Positions 19,895-29,019 of a stretch of DNA of 64,000 nt are shown one piece after another. The notes below the pieces were generated by a model. It ran no database searches. It worked only from the letters and a program-made list of their open reading frames with translations, and was not told where the DNA came from. The DNA lies in NCBI GenBank assembly GCA_016744695.1, contig JADGDV010000009.1, positions 62,001 to 126,000 of the forward strand, written 5' to 3'. The translations under genes and the position numbers were made by a program. The stretch is from Hahellaceae bacterium. Its GTDB lineage: Bacteria; Pseudomonadota; Gammaproteobacteria; Pseudomonadales; Oleiphilaceae. Each line of letters starts with the position of its first letter. Within the stretch, counting starts at the first letter, position 1.

Positions 19895-21544
19895 TTAGTT
19901 TATTTTTTCGACTAATTTATTGATGTCGCTTGTTAGATCGTTATCACTTTCAGCCGTTAGAACAATGTCGGCTTCTTCTGATGCTGAGCTTAGTACGGTA
20001 ATTGCAATTAACCCTGCTTGCTTAAGCGCTTGAGCGATTTTATTACGCTCTTGATCATCGGCAGTATTAATCTCAGAAAGAACAACAGGTGATTTACCCA
20101 TATCAAATAGCTTACGCTCAACCGCTAGTGCTAATTGCTCTGCTGCTGCGCCTGTGCAAGCAATTTGTAGTGCTTGTTGGTTGAATCGAATCGCTCTTTC
20201 TTCTGTTGTTACTGGGGCCCATTCACCTAGATCGCCTTCGTCGCATACATTTTCGATCATGCCTGCGCCAATGGTTACATTGCTTAGACGGTCGATAATG
20301 ATGAAAGCACCGGTTGTGCGGTTGTTCTTGTATGGATCAAACGCAATAGCCTGGTTTAGGTGAAAACGACATAGCGAAATACTATTTAAATCTAGCTGCT
20401 CGGCTTCATCTTTTTCAAAGGTATTAACGTTGATTTGGTGATGAATCTTTTGCACTGAGCCAGTGACAGAGCTGGTAGCCAGTTTAATATCAAATAGCTT
20501 GCCTGGCTTTAATGCTTCTTCGGTCATCCATACTACATGGGCGTCAAACGATGCACTCACTTCAGGAAGATCATCCGTTTTAACAATCGTGTCGCCACGA
20601 CTGATATCTATTTCATCTTTTAGTGTCAGTGTGATCGCTTGATCAGCAAATGCTTCGTCTAGATTGCCATCAAAGGTAACAATGTCTTTGACCGTGCTAA
20701 CCTGACGAGAAGGAAGGGCCATAATTTCATCACCAGGATGAATTTTGCCAGACGCGATTGTGCCGCAGAATCCGCGAAAATCAAGGTTAGGTCTATTCAC
20801 ATACTGTACTGGGAAACGGAAGTTCTCAAGATTGCGATCTGCAGCTATTTCAACCGTTTCAAGGGTTTCCATAAGCGTTGGGCCTTTAAACCACGTCATC
20901 TTTTCACTACGATCAACAACATTGTCGCCTTTCAATGCTGAAATAGGCGTAAATATAATGTGTTCAATATTTAGCTGAGCTGCAAACTCAAGATATTGTT
21001 CTTTGATCTCGTTATAGCGTGCTTCGCTATAATCAACAATATCCATTTTATTAATAGCAACAACAACATGTTTAATGCCGAGTTTTGAGGCAATAAACGA
21101 GTGACGACGTGTTTGTGTTAATACGCCGTGACGAGCATCAATCAAGATAATAGCAAGATTCGCCGTCGATGCACCTGTAGCCATATTTCGCGTGTATTGC
21201 TCGTGCCCAGGTGTGTCGGCAATAATAAACTTACGCTTAGTGGTTGAGAAAAAACGGTAGGCAACATCAATGGTAATGCCCTGTTCGCGCTCAGCCTGTA
21301 GGCCATCTACCAATAAGGCCAAGTCAATTTCTTCGCCCGTAGTGCCTGACTTTACGCTGTCTGCTTTAATTGACTCAAGTTGATCTTCATAAATCATCTT
21401 GGAGTCATGTAATAGGCGACCAATTAAGGTGCTTTTACCGTCATCTACGCTTCCGCAGGTGAGAAGTCTTAATAGTTCTTTGTGCTCGTGCTGCTTCAGA
21501 TATTCGTTAATATCCTGGCTAATTAGATCGGACTGGTTTGACAT
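19895..21544 (-). CDS. cysN: Sulfate adenylyltransferase subunit 1 (GTPase)
   Basis: A 549-residue EF-Tu-like GTPase that drives APS synthesis together with CysD. The G motifs are GSVDDGKS at 31-38, DTPGHEQY from 110 and NKMD at 165-168. The rest follows the CysN layout, with the beta-barrel domains up to about 440. The last 100 residues (from [15 protein letters not shown]) replace the APS-kinase domain of CysNC fusions with a shorter tail that lacks an obvious P-loop, so APS kinase (cysC) is expected elsewhere. It lies 61 bases downstream of cysD. Confidence 0.95.
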   Translation of the reverse strand: MSNQSDLISQDINEYLKQHEHKELLRLLTCGSVDDGKSTLIGRLLHDSKMIYEDQLESIKADSVKSGTTGEEIDLALLVDGLQAEREQGITIDVAYRFFSTTKRKFIIADTPGHEQYTRNMATGASTANLAIILIDARHGVLTQTRRHSFIASKLGIKHVVVAINKMDIVDYSEARYNEIKEQYLEFAAQLNIEHIIFTPISALKGDNVVDRSEKMTWFKGPTLMETLETVEIAADRNLENFRFPVQYVNRPNLDFRGFCGTIASGKIHPGDEIMALPSRQVSTVKDIVTFDGNLDEAFADQAITLTLKDEIDISRGDTIVKTDDLPEVSASFDAHVVWMTEEALKPGKLFDIKLATSSVTGSVQKIHHQINVNTFEKDEAEQLDLNSISLCRFHLNQAIAFDPYKNNRTTGAFIIIDRLSNVTIGAGMIENVCDEGDLGEWAPVTTEERAIRFNQQALQIACTGAAAEQLALAVERKLFDMGKSPVVLSEINTADDQERNKIAQALKQAGLIAITVLSSASEEADIVLTAESDNDLTSDINKLVEKIN

Positions 21545-21605
21545 GTCTGTATCTCTTTAATTCGCTATCTCAGAAAGTATTTGGTATTTAGCGCTGTGTA
21601 TTTAA

Positions 21606-22514
21606 TTAAAAATATCCTTCACGCTTTTTCTGCTCCATCGATCCCTCTTGGTCACTGTCAATAAGGCGACCTTGTCTTTCTGATGTTGTGGCCAAAAGCA
21701 TTTCCTGAATGATTTCAGGTAATGTGGTGGCTTCAGATTCAACAGCACCTGTTAGAGGGTAACAGCCAAGGGTTCTGAAACGTACAGACTTCATTTCTGG
21801 TGTTTCACCTGGCTCAAGAGGCATGCGCTCATCATCAACCATAAACAAGATGCCATCTCTTTCGACAACGGGGCGCTTTTTAGATAGATATAAAGGCACA
21901 ATATCCATATTCTCAAGGTGGATATATTGCCAGATATCGAGCTCTGTCCAGTTAGATAGAGGGAATACGCGAATACTTTCACCCTTATCTTTTTTGCCGT
22001 TGTATAAACTCCATAACTCAGGACGCTGATTTTTTGGGTCCCATGTGTGGTTTTTATCACGGAAAGAATAGACACGCTCTTTAGCACGTGATTTCTCTTC
22101 ATCCCTTCGAGCGCCGCCAAAAGCTGCATCGAACTGATGTTTATTCAGTGCTTGCTTCAAGCCTTCTGTTTTCATTATGTCAGTGTGCTTTGAGCTACCG
22201 TGAGAAAAAGGCCCAACCCCCTGATCAACACCGTCTTGATTGATATGAACAATCATATCAAGGTCATGTTTTTTAACCTGCTCATCTCTGAAGGTGATCA
22301 TTTCCTTAAACTTCCAGGTAGTATCCACATGCATTAATGGAAACGGAAGCTTGCCTGGAAAAAAGGCTTTTCTTGCAAGGTGAAGCATTACTGTGGAATC
22401 TTTACCTACGGAGTAGAGCATAACGGGGCGCTCAAACTCTGCTGCGACTTCACGAATGATTTGGATACTCTCCGCTTCAAGTTGCTTCAGATGAGTCAGA
22501 TTGTAATCTGTCAT
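21606..22514 (-). CDS. cysD: Sulfate adenylyltransferase subunit 2
   Basis: A 302-residue PAPS-reductase-fold enzyme with the PP-loop [12 protein letters not shown] (about 35-46) and the CysD-typical [17 protein letters not shown] segment. With CysN it makes adenosine 5'-phosphosulfate from ATP and sulfate, the first step of assimilatory sulfate reduction. It heads the cysDN operon. The 235 bases upstream are AT-rich and probably hold the promoter; I could not define a CysB site. Confidence 0.97.
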   Translation of the reverse strand: MTDYNLTHLKQLEAESIQIIREVAAEFERPVMLYSVGKDSTVMLHLARKAFFPGKLPFPLMHVDTTWKFKEMITFRDEQVKKHDLDMIVHINQDGVDQGVGPFSHGSSKHTDIMKTEGLKQALNKHQFDAAFGGARRDEEKSRAKERVYSFRDKNHTWDPKNQRPELWSLYNGKKDKGESIRVFPLSNWTELDIWQYIHLENMDIVPLYLSKKRPVVERDGILFMVDDERMPLEPGETPEMKSVRFRTLGCYPLTGAVESEATTLPEIIQEMLLATTSERQGRLIDSDQEGSMEQKKREGYF

Positions 22515-22749
22515 GTTTTAAAAACCTGCTGATAAATAGACGTCGGAATAAGCGCAATTATAACCGATTATGTTTAGTTCTGCGTGTAATAAACCTATAA
22601 ATATCACGAGCCTTTATATAGAGATCAAAAAGCATAGATATTTTTAAAGGAATGATTATATCAAATAATTAGTGATTATAAAAAGCCGATTACTTAGAAG
22701 AAAAGGGAATATTGATATAGCTTGCGGGGGGAGCTAGCTTTACTGGAAG

Positions 22750-23157
22750 TTAGCTTGCCTGTTGTTGATTATCGATGTATTGATCAATGTAGTTGTAACC
22801 ATTGTGTTCTACAGATTCAAATTCAATACCTACCTGGAATGAATCGCGAGATATTCGTCGAGTGTAAATAATATTACATTTTGATTTAATAATAACGGAC
22901 TGGGTGGCAACAACGGGTATTGCAAACTCAACCGCAAGTTGTACCGGTTGCCTGGGGATAATGGCAGGTGTGTTGGGTAATATCTGATCGAGTGTGGTGT
23001 TGTCGCATGACAGCATTAAACCTGCGCGAGAAAGGTTGGCAATAGCTATTGTAATGCCGTTGTCTGCTTTCGTGCCTTCTTTGAATACGGTTGCTTCAAG
23101 CTGAGCTGGAATGCGGGTGTAGTACCTAAGATTTTTTTTCGTGCTACTATCGTTCAT
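22750..23157 (-). CDS. PilZ-domain protein
   Basis: A 135-residue protein made of a single PilZ domain. The c-di-GMP binding signature is complete: RYYTR (R11-x3-R15) and NLSRAG (Asn41-x-Ser43-x2-Gly46). It should bind c-di-GMP and pass the signal to an unknown partner. A diguanylate cyclase is encoded at 61429, but no link is shown. The gene stands alone, divergent from chrA. Confidence 0.88.
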   Translation of the reverse strand: MNDSSTKKNLRYYTRIPAQLEATVFKEGTKADNGITIAIANLSRAGLMLSCDNTTLDQILPNTPAIIPRQPVQLAVEFAIPVVATQSVIIKSKCNIIYTRRISRDSFQVGIEFESVEHNGYNYIDQYIDNQQQAS

Positions 23158-23255
23158 TATGTAATGCTGCCATCTATTTACGGTCTAAATTTACCTAGTT
23201 GTATGAATTTTAAGCGTTTATGTTCTCTCTGACAATGTTAGGATTGTTCTTGTTT

Positions 23256-23270
23256 GATACAAAATGTATC
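23256..23270. promoter_or_regulatory. Palindromic candidate operator upstream of chrA
   Basis: A perfect 6-bp palindrome GATACA-AAA-TGTATC lies in the 253-base region between the divergent PilZ gene and chrA. Its spacing suits a dimeric repressor, but no regulator gene is adjacent and no promoter was clear around it. Chance cannot be excluded. Confidence 0.25.
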
Positions 23271-23410
23271 TATGTGAACTGGTCGGATATTTTTCTTCCC
23301 ATTGATGATGTTTTTATCGGTATAAAAACTTTAACTAAAGCGTGTTATTTTGTATAACGCTACGTGTTCTGGTATTGAATGAATCTAATTTACTATGGCT
23401 GAGCCCTGAA

Positions 23411-24616
23411 ATGAAAGAAACAAAGAAAGAGAGAGTGTGGGAAGTTTTTTTAGTCTTTCTTCGTTTGGGTCTAACCTCGTTTGGGGGGCCCGTCGCACAT
23501 TTAGGCTATTTTCGGGAGGAGTTTGTTCATCGTAGACACTGGCTTAGCGACCGAAGCTATAGCGACCTGGTCGCTCTCTGCCAGTTTCTTCCAGGGCCAG
23601 CAAGCAGTCAGGTTGGCATGGCGCTAGGGCTCTCTCGAGCAGGCTATTCCGGTGCGCTTGCTGCGTGGGCTGGGTTTACTTTGCCATCAGCAATCGCATT
23701 AGTGCTTTTTGCACTTGGGATTTCTACCTGGAATGATGCCATTCCAAACGGGGTGCTTCATGGGTTAAAAGTGGTAGCGGTGGCGGTCGTTGCCCAAGCC
23801 ATACTGGGCATGGCGAAGAGTATCTGTACGGATACACGACGTATTACCCTAACGGTAATATCCGCATGTTGTGTATTGCTATGGCCCGGCACCTTGGGGC
23901 AAATTATCGTGATTATCACTGCAGCTGCCATTAGTTTATATCTTTTTAAGCCCACTTCAGATGGTGAGCATGACCCGCTGCCTATAGCACTAAACCGTGG
24001 TGTGAGCATTATGTTGCTGATCGTTTTCATCGGGCTACTGGTGGGTTTGCCCATTTTCGTGCAAATCTGGCCGAATAGTACGTTGGAAATAGTCGATTCT
24101 TTCTATCGAGCAGGCTCGTTAGTATTTGGAGGGGGGCACGTTGTATTACCACTCCTACAAGCTGAAGTTGTTCCCCAAGGGTTGGTCTCTAATGATGCTT
24201 TTTTGGCAGGATATGGTGCCGCACAGGCAGTCCCTGGCCCTTTGTTTACTTTTGCGGCATTTCTTGGTGCATCAATGAGTGGTGAATCTAGTGGGTGGTA
24301 TGGAGGAATGATTGCTCTCGTTGCCGTTTTTATTCCATCCTTTTTACTTATAGTGGGTGTTTTGCCATTCTGGGAGCGAATGCGACGAAATATCCGAATG
24401 CAGGCAGCACTAATTGGTATTAACTCTGCCGTGGTAGGTTTGCTTCTTGCCGCGTTCTATCATCCGGTATGGACGAGTGGAATTCTTAAATCTCAGGATT
24501 TTGGTTTGGCCATTCTTGCATTTGTCGCACTGATGTACTGGAAGCTTCCTCCGTGGTTAGTGGTTACTGGTGGAGGGTTATCGGGTTGGTTGTTAAGTGC
24601 TGTTTTGGGTATGTGA
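23411..24616 (+). CDS. chrA: Chromate transporter ChrA
   Basis: A 401-residue, two-domain (long-chain) CHR protein with about 10-12 membrane segments. The N-terminal half has FLRLGLTSFGGPVAHLGYF and the C-terminal half has SLVFGGGHVVLPLLQAEVV and AAQAVPGPLFTFAAFLG, the doubled family motifs. Members export chromate from the cytoplasm. The ATG at 23411 (MKETKKE) is used; the frame stays open further upstream but the added residues are not family-like. No chrB or other resistance gene is near. Confidence 0.93.
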   Translation: MKETKKERVWEVFLVFLRLGLTSFGGPVAHLGYFREEFVHRRHWLSDRSYSDLVALCQFLPGPASSQVGMALGLSRAGYSGALAAWAGFTLPSAIALVLFALGISTWNDAIPNGVLHGLKVVAVAVVAQAILGMAKSICTDTRRITLTVISACCVLLWPGTLGQIIVIITAAAISLYLFKPTSDGEHDPLPIALNRGVSIMLLIVFIGLLVGLPIFVQIWPNSTLEIVDSFYRAGSLVFGGGHVVLPLLQAEVVPQGLVSNDAFLAGYGAAQAVPGPLFTFAAFLGASMSGESSGWYGGMIALVAVFIPSFLLIVGVLPFWERMRRNIRMQAALIGINSAVVGLLLAAFYHPVWTSGILKSQDFGLAILAFVALMYWKLPPWLVVTGGGLSGWLLSAVLGM

Positions 24617-24673
24617 ATTTACTGGGAAGGCGAATATTATTATTTTTCATCTATTTGAATTGTAATGTGCTAT

Positions 24674-24793
24674 CTGATTGATTTTTAAGCTGCATTGTTG
24701 TTATTTCTTCAGAAATAATTTACACACTTTTTTATGTTGTAACATCCATTCATAGCTAGGCGAGCTGCCGATATCTATGACTGCTATTAAGGG
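24674..24793 (+). repeat. Diverged copy of the rimO leader and start codon
   Basis: From CTGATT at 24674 to the ATG at 24777-24779 this stretch aligns over 106 bases with 25962-26067, the rimO leader, with two single-base gaps and about 80 percent matching by eye. Shared blocks include TTTCTTCAG, CACTTTTTTA, GTTGTAA and TAGCTAGGCGA. Similarity runs a few bases past the ATG (ATGACTGCTATTAAGGGC versus ATGACAGTTAAGAGC), after which the frame stops at 24812. The two copies bracket the gene at 24951-25658. Confidence 0.75.
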
Positions 24794-24808
24794 CCGAAAA
24801 CACTGGTC

Positions 24809-24940
24809 ATGAGCATAAAACGAATGGTTTTGAATGTCGTTAGTTTGGTTGGCTTTGGAGTAAAAGCGATCATTAACTACTTCCGTGCGAAGTACTATCT
24901 ACGAAAGATAAGCTATATTTCGATAAAGAGTTATAAATAA
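24809..24940 (+). CDS. Candidate small cationic peptide, 43 residues
   Basis: The ORF begins in the ATGA that closes the 11-codon remnant of the copied rimO start. It encodes MSIKRMVLNVVSLVGFGVKA followed by a Tyr/Lys/Arg-rich tail. It has nine Lys or Arg residues and no acidic ones, and an N-terminal hydrophobic stretch (about 7-23) that could sit in a membrane. It ends ten bases before the secreted-protein gene. There is no good ribosome binding site (AAGGG is about 15 bases away), so it may be a chance ORF. Confidence 0.25.
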   Translation: MSIKRMVLNVVSLVGFGVKAIINYFRAKYYLRKISYISIKSYK

Positions 24941-24950
24941 TGGAGCTTTA

Positions 24951-25658
24951 ATGAAATTCCTAATAATGACAATCGTTTTTATATCAGCACTTGGTCATGC
25001 AAGAGAAGTTCCCATGAATCAAAGAGATGGCATGGTGGATTGTTGTAAAACAGTTGAAGGAAATCCTGCTAATGGAAAAGAGTTAGATATCGTTAGAGGT
25101 ATTGCCAATGCAACTAGCGAGCTCAAACCTAAGCCTGATTACGAATTACTATCAGCAAGAATATGTGCTGCGTACAACACCTCCGGGCCTTTAGTGAAAT
25201 CAGTTAAGCTTCTTATTATGACTTTTATGAAGGACGAAGTTCTTATTGAAAATCCAACCCCAGCTGATGCTCTTAAGTTTTTAAACTTACACAAGAATGA
25301 ACTTACATGCCAAGGGAAACATATTATTAATTACGCTTTTGAGCGTGGTAAATATAACGAAATAGTAGATGATTTATTTAATGACGATGATGGAATCTAC
25401 ACCGAAGACGTTCATCTTGATTTTAATGCTATCACGAATACCAAAAACCCAGAGACTGGATTAGTTGAACCTATGACTGTGCTAGATTATATTGACAAGG
25501 TAGCTCTTAGAGCAAGGTTGATGACAGGCGCTACCAGTAGTCACAGAGAAATAACCGAGCTTCGAGAACTTTTGGTGGAAGACTTCGGGGCTGTATCATT
25601 TACAGAGCTCCCCATCAAGGAAAGACAAGACTTTGAAGCAGTGAAACAGTTCAAATGA
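24951..25658 (+). CDS. Unrecognised secreted protein, 235 residues
   Basis: An N-terminal signal peptide (MKFLIMTIVFISALGHA, cleavage before REV) marks it as periplasmic or exported. The mature part has four cysteines (two adjacent in VDCCKT, plus ARICAAY and LTCQG). Its helical segments include PTPADALKFLNLHKNELTCQ, YAFERGKYNEIVDDLF and PMTVLDYIDKVALRA, the last recalling ankyrin-type helices without a clear repeat. I cannot assign a family or function. A good ribosome binding site (GGAG, six bases) precedes the ATG. The gene is bracketed by two copies of the rimO leader, so it looks like an accessory insertion in a conserved locus. Confidence 0.75.
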   Translation: MKFLIMTIVFISALGHAREVPMNQRDGMVDCCKTVEGNPANGKELDIVRGIANATSELKPKPDYELLSARICAAYNTSGPLVKSVKLLIMTFMKDEVLIENPTPADALKFLNLHKNELTCQGKHIINYAFERGKYNEIVDDLFNDDDGIYTEDVHLDFNAITNTKNPETGLVEPMTVLDYIDKVALRARLMTGATSSHREITELRELLVEDFGAVSFTELPIKERQDFEAVKQFK

Positions 25659-26064
25659 TCTTTTCCGCTGTGATTAACGATAAACCTAACACGAAGAATG
25701 ATCGCTTTAGGTCAAGTCCTAGCGCTTTGTTGTCCTTCGAAAAGGCATTGCTTTTAACTCAAAGCATGAGTTATACCCACCCATATTTATAGCTCTGAAT
25801 TGTTAGTTTTGAGTCTGTAGCGGGTCATAGAGGGATTCAATCATAAGTTATTACATGCGGGGGAGTTGGCGACGTAGTTATCGGAGCAGGAATTATCGGT
25901 TGTAATTAATAGTGGCTCCCTAATTAGATTTGTGATGTTTTCATTTACTTGCGTTGAAATGCTGATTAATTTTTAATCTGTATTGTTGGGTTTCTTCAGG
26001 TATAATTCGCCCACTTTTTTACGTTGTAATATTTATTTTTTAGCTAGGCGAATTGTAGGAATCT
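25659..26064. other. 406-base intergenic stretch before rimO
   Basis: There is no convincing gene here. The last 103 bases (25962-26064) are the rimO leader, similar to 24674-24776. At 25859-25905 one frame reads GGVGDVVIGAGIIGCN then stop. This resembles the nucleotide-binding start of an FAD-dependent oxidoreductase, but nothing else of such a gene follows. No intrinsic terminator is visible after the 235-residue gene. Confidence 0.6.
26001..26006 (+). promoter_or_regulatory. Candidate -10 box of rimO
   Basis: A perfect TATAAT lies 58 bases before the rimO ATG, in the duplicated leader. A -35 at the right distance is weak. The matching site in the upstream copy is degraded to AATAAT (around 24712). 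Confidence 0.4.
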
Positions 26065-27483
26065 ATGACAGTTAAGAGCTTTGACCCTAATCAGCAGAAC
26101 GACACGATTACTGAGAACCACTCAATTACTGAAAATGATGCGGTAGATATTACGTCTACTGAAGGTGGTGAGGGCGCTCCACGTATTGGGTTTATCAGCC
26201 TTGGTTGCCCAAAAAACCTTGTAGATTCTGAGCGAATATTAACCCAGCTTAGGGTAGAGGGTTATGAAGTAACTCCGAGTTATGATGACGCCGATATGGT
26301 TATTGTTAATACCTGTGGTTTTATTGATAGTGCGGTAAAAGAATCTCTTGATACAATTGGTGAGGCGCTTAGGGAGAATGGCAAGGTACTTGTGACCGGT
26401 TGTTTGGGCGCTAAAGAAGATGAAATTACAGAGGTTCATCCAGGTGTGTTGGGTGTGACTGGGCCTCATGCGTATAAAAATATACTTGACCAAGTTCATG
26501 AATTTGTTCCAAAGCCTAAGCATAATCCCTTTGAGCATCTAATTCCTGATCAGGGGGTTAAGTTAACACCTCGTCATTATGCGTACGTGAAAATATCTGA
26601 AGGCTGTAATCAGAAATGTACTTTCTGCATTATCCCTTCTATGCGTGGAAAACTGGATAGCCGCCCTGTTGGGGAGGTGCTGGATGAAGCGCAGCGTTTA
26701 GTTAAAAATGGCGTTAAAGAACTGTTGGTTGTATCGCAAGATACGGGTGCATACGGTGTAGATGTAAAATATCGAATGGGCTTTTGGCAGGGGCGACCGG
26801 TTAAAACACGTTTTCTTGAGTTGTGTGAAGCCTTAGGAGAGATGGGTGCATGGGTTCGTCTACATTATTTGTATCCATACCCTCATATTGATGATGTGAT
26901 TCCTTTGATGGCAGAAGGTAAAATATTGCCTTATTTAGATGTGCCGCTGCAGCATGCAAGCCCTCGTATTTTAAAGATGATGAAGCGCCCGGGTGCGATT
27001 GATAATACCTTGGCTAGAATTAAAAAATGGCGAGAAATCTGTCCTGACCTTACGATTAGAAGTACCTTTATCGTCGGGTTTCCTGGTGAAACAGAAGAAG
27101 ATTTTCAGTTGTTGTTAGATTTTATACAAGAAGCTCAGCTTGATCGTGTGGGTTGCTTTAAGTACTCGCCGGTTGAAGGGGCGGTGGCTAATGATTTAGC
27201 TGAAGCGGTACCAGAAGGTATTAAAGAAGAGCGTTTGGCTATCTTTATGGCGCTTCAGGCTCAAATTAGTGCGGATCGTTTGCAGCAGAAGGTTGGCAAG
27301 CAGATGAAGGTGATTGTCGATGAGGTTACCGAAGAAGGCTCTGTTGCCCGAACGGTGGGTGATGCGCCTGATGTTGATGGCCTAGTGTTTATTGATAATG
27401 TTACTGATGTAGAGCCGGGTGATATTCTTGAGGTGGTTATCGAAGAAGCGGATGAGCATGATATGTGGGCTCATTTAGCATAG
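26065..27483 (+). CDS. rimO: Ribosomal protein S12 methylthiotransferase
   Basis: A 472-residue radical-SAM enzyme that methylthiolates the conserved Asp of ribosomal protein S12. The MTTase domain carries Cys48, Cys84 and Cys113, the radical-SAM cluster is Cys181, Cys185 and Cys188 (CNQKCTFC), and a TRAM domain ends the protein (about 400-468). The first 38 residues form a low-complexity, acidic extension ([16 protein letters not shown]) longer than usual, with a near-repeat of ITEN. The ATG follows the duplicated leader. A bidirectional terminator follows the gene. Confidence 0.96.
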   Translation: MTVKSFDPNQQNDTITENHSITENDAVDITSTEGGEGAPRIGFISLGCPKNLVDSERILTQLRVEGYEVTPSYDDADMVIVNTCGFIDSAVKESLDTIGEALRENGKVLVTGCLGAKEDEITEVHPGVLGVTGPHAYKNILDQVHEFVPKPKHNPFEHLIPDQGVKLTPRHYAYVKISEGCNQKCTFCIIPSMRGKLDSRPVGEVLDEAQRLVKNGVKELLVVSQDTGAYGVDVKYRMGFWQGRPVKTRFLELCEALGEMGAWVRLHYLYPYPHIDDVIPLMAEGKILPYLDVPLQHASPRILKMMKRPGAIDNTLARIKKWREICPDLTIRSTFIVGFPGETEEDFQLLLDFIQEAQLDRVGCFKYSPVEGAVANDLAEAVPEGIKEERLAIFMALQAQISADRLQQKVGKQMKVIVDEVTEEGSVARTVGDAPDVDGLVFIDNVTDVEPGDILEVVIEEADEHDMWAHLA

Positions 27484-27496
27484 GGTTGTTAAGAAA

Positions 27497-27529
27497 TAAA
27501 AAAGGCACCTATGAATAGGTGCCTTTTTT
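27497..27529. terminator. Bidirectional intrinsic terminator
   Basis: Hairpin GGCACCTA-tgaa-TAGGTGCC (27504-27523), with seven A before it and six T after it. It separates the convergent rimO and gatB genes and works in both directions by its symmetry. Confidence 0.9.
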
Positions 27530-27544
27530 GTATGCAGGATAGAT

Positions 27545-28993
27545 TTAGCTATTTAACTTCTTAGCCAAAATCTGATTGAACAGTTTAGGGTTTCCTTGTC
27601 CTTTGGATGCCTTCATTAATGGCCCCATAAATCCGCCCATTAGCTTTTTACGTTTCTTATCGTCAGCCGATTTATATTGCTCAATTTGATCTGTCATACC
27701 TGCAAGTACTTCATCGACAATGGCTTCAAGGGCGCCAGTGTCTGATACTTGTTTGAGTCCTTTCGCTTCGATGATCTTGTCGACGTTATCGTCTTCGCCT
27801 ATCCATAGTGCATCAAATACTTTCTTGGCGCCTGAGGATGAAACGGTGCCATCTTTAATGCGAGATATTAACGAGCCTAGCTGTTCTGCTTTAAGGTCAA
27901 TGTTGGATATAGACTTATCTTCACTGTTAAGGCGAGCAGATAGCTCTCCCATAATCCAGTTTGCGGCTAGTTTACTGTCGTTACAGGTTTTTGCTGTGGC
28001 TTCAAAGAAATTGGCCATCGTGTTTTCAGCACTTAAGATGCCTGCATCGTATTCTGATAAGCCAAGTTGCTCTATAAATCTTGCCTGCTTAACATCAGGA
28101 AGTTCTGGTAATGTTTCGCGGATAGCTTCTATGTAGCTATCGTCAAAGACAACAGGTAGCAAGTCTGGGCAAGGGAAGTAGCGGTAGTCATTTGCTTCCT
28201 CCTTGCTTCGCATTGAGCGGGAGATGTCTTTGTCTCCATCATAAAGGCGAGTTTCTTGTTTCACTTCGCCTCCGTCTTCTATCAGCTCAATTTGACGCTC
28301 AACCTCATGCGCAATAGCTTTTTCCATAAAGCGGAATGAGTTGAGGTTTTTAGTTTCGGTGCGAGTGCCGAGTTTTTCTTCTCCTACCGGACGAATAGAA
28401 ATGTTTACATCAAAGCGTAAAGAGCCTTGAGACATTTCACCATCACAGATGCCAATAGATGAAACCAAACCATGTAATTTTCTAGCGAAAGCTACGGCTT
28501 CTTCAGCGGTATTCATATCAGGTTCTGTGACGATCTCAATGAGTGGTGTGCCGGCACGATTTAAGTCTATCCCTGACATGCCATGAAAGTCTTCATGTAG
28601 AGACTTTCCTGCATCTTCTTCAAGGTGTGCGTGGTGAATACGGATTGACTTTTTACTGCCGTCTTTAAGCTGAATCTCAACATGGCCAGCACCGACAATA
28701 GGGTGGTCTAGCTGAGTGGTTTGATAGCCTTTTGGCAGGTCTGGATAAAAGTAATTTTTGCGATCAAATACTGAGCGTTTATTAATGTCTGCATCAATCG
28801 CTAAGCCAAACATAATCGCTTTGCGAAAGGCTTCTTCGTTCGGGACCGGTAATGTTCCCGGCATTGCTAAATCAACGGCAGATGCTTGTGTATTTGCGTC
28901 TGCACCAAATGTGGTGCTAGAGCCTGAAAATATTTTTGATTGAGTGGTGAGTTGAGCGTGTATTTCCAACCCGATGACTGTTTCCCACTGCAT
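27545..28993 (-). CDS. gatB: Aspartyl/glutamyl-tRNA amidotransferase subunit B
   Basis: A 482-residue GatB with N-terminal [15 protein letters not shown] and the GatB/YqeY C-terminal helical domain (about 330-480). As part of GatCAB it activates and amidates misacylated Glu-tRNA-Gln or Asp-tRNA-Asn. It is the last gene of gatC-gatA-gatB, 26 bases after gatA. Confidence 0.97.
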   Translation of the reverse strand: MQWETVIGLEIHAQLTTQSKIFSGSSTTFGADANTQASAVDLAMPGTLPVPNEEAFRKAIMFGLAIDADINKRSVFDRKNYFYPDLPKGYQTTQLDHPIVGAGHVEIQLKDGSKKSIRIHHAHLEEDAGKSLHEDFHGMSGIDLNRAGTPLIEIVTEPDMNTAEEAVAFARKLHGLVSSIGICDGEMSQGSLRFDVNISIRPVGEEKLGTRTETKNLNSFRFMEKAIAHEVERQIELIEDGGEVKQETRLYDGDKDISRSMRSKEEANDYRYFPCPDLLPVVFDDSYIEAIRETLPELPDVKQARFIEQLGLSEYDAGILSAENTMANFFEATAKTCNDSKLAANWIMGELSARLNSEDKSISNIDLKAEQLGSLISRIKDGTVSSSGAKKVFDALWIGEDDNVDKIIEAKGLKQVSDTGALEAIVDEVLAGMTDQIEQYKSADDKKRKKLMGGFMGPLMKASKGQGNPKLFNQILAKKLNS

Positions 28994-29019
28994 GGTGTAA
29001 ACCTCTTTGCTAATTCTAA

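Noticed and set aside
23342-23410. Longer chrA start upstream of 23411
   Set aside because: The frame is open but begins at a non-ATG codon without ribosome binding site, and its residues are unlike ChrA N-termini.
24878-24894. TACTTC-cgtgc-GAAGTA hairpin as a terminator or operator
   Set aside because: Only six base pairs, no T-run, and it lies inside the candidate small ORF.
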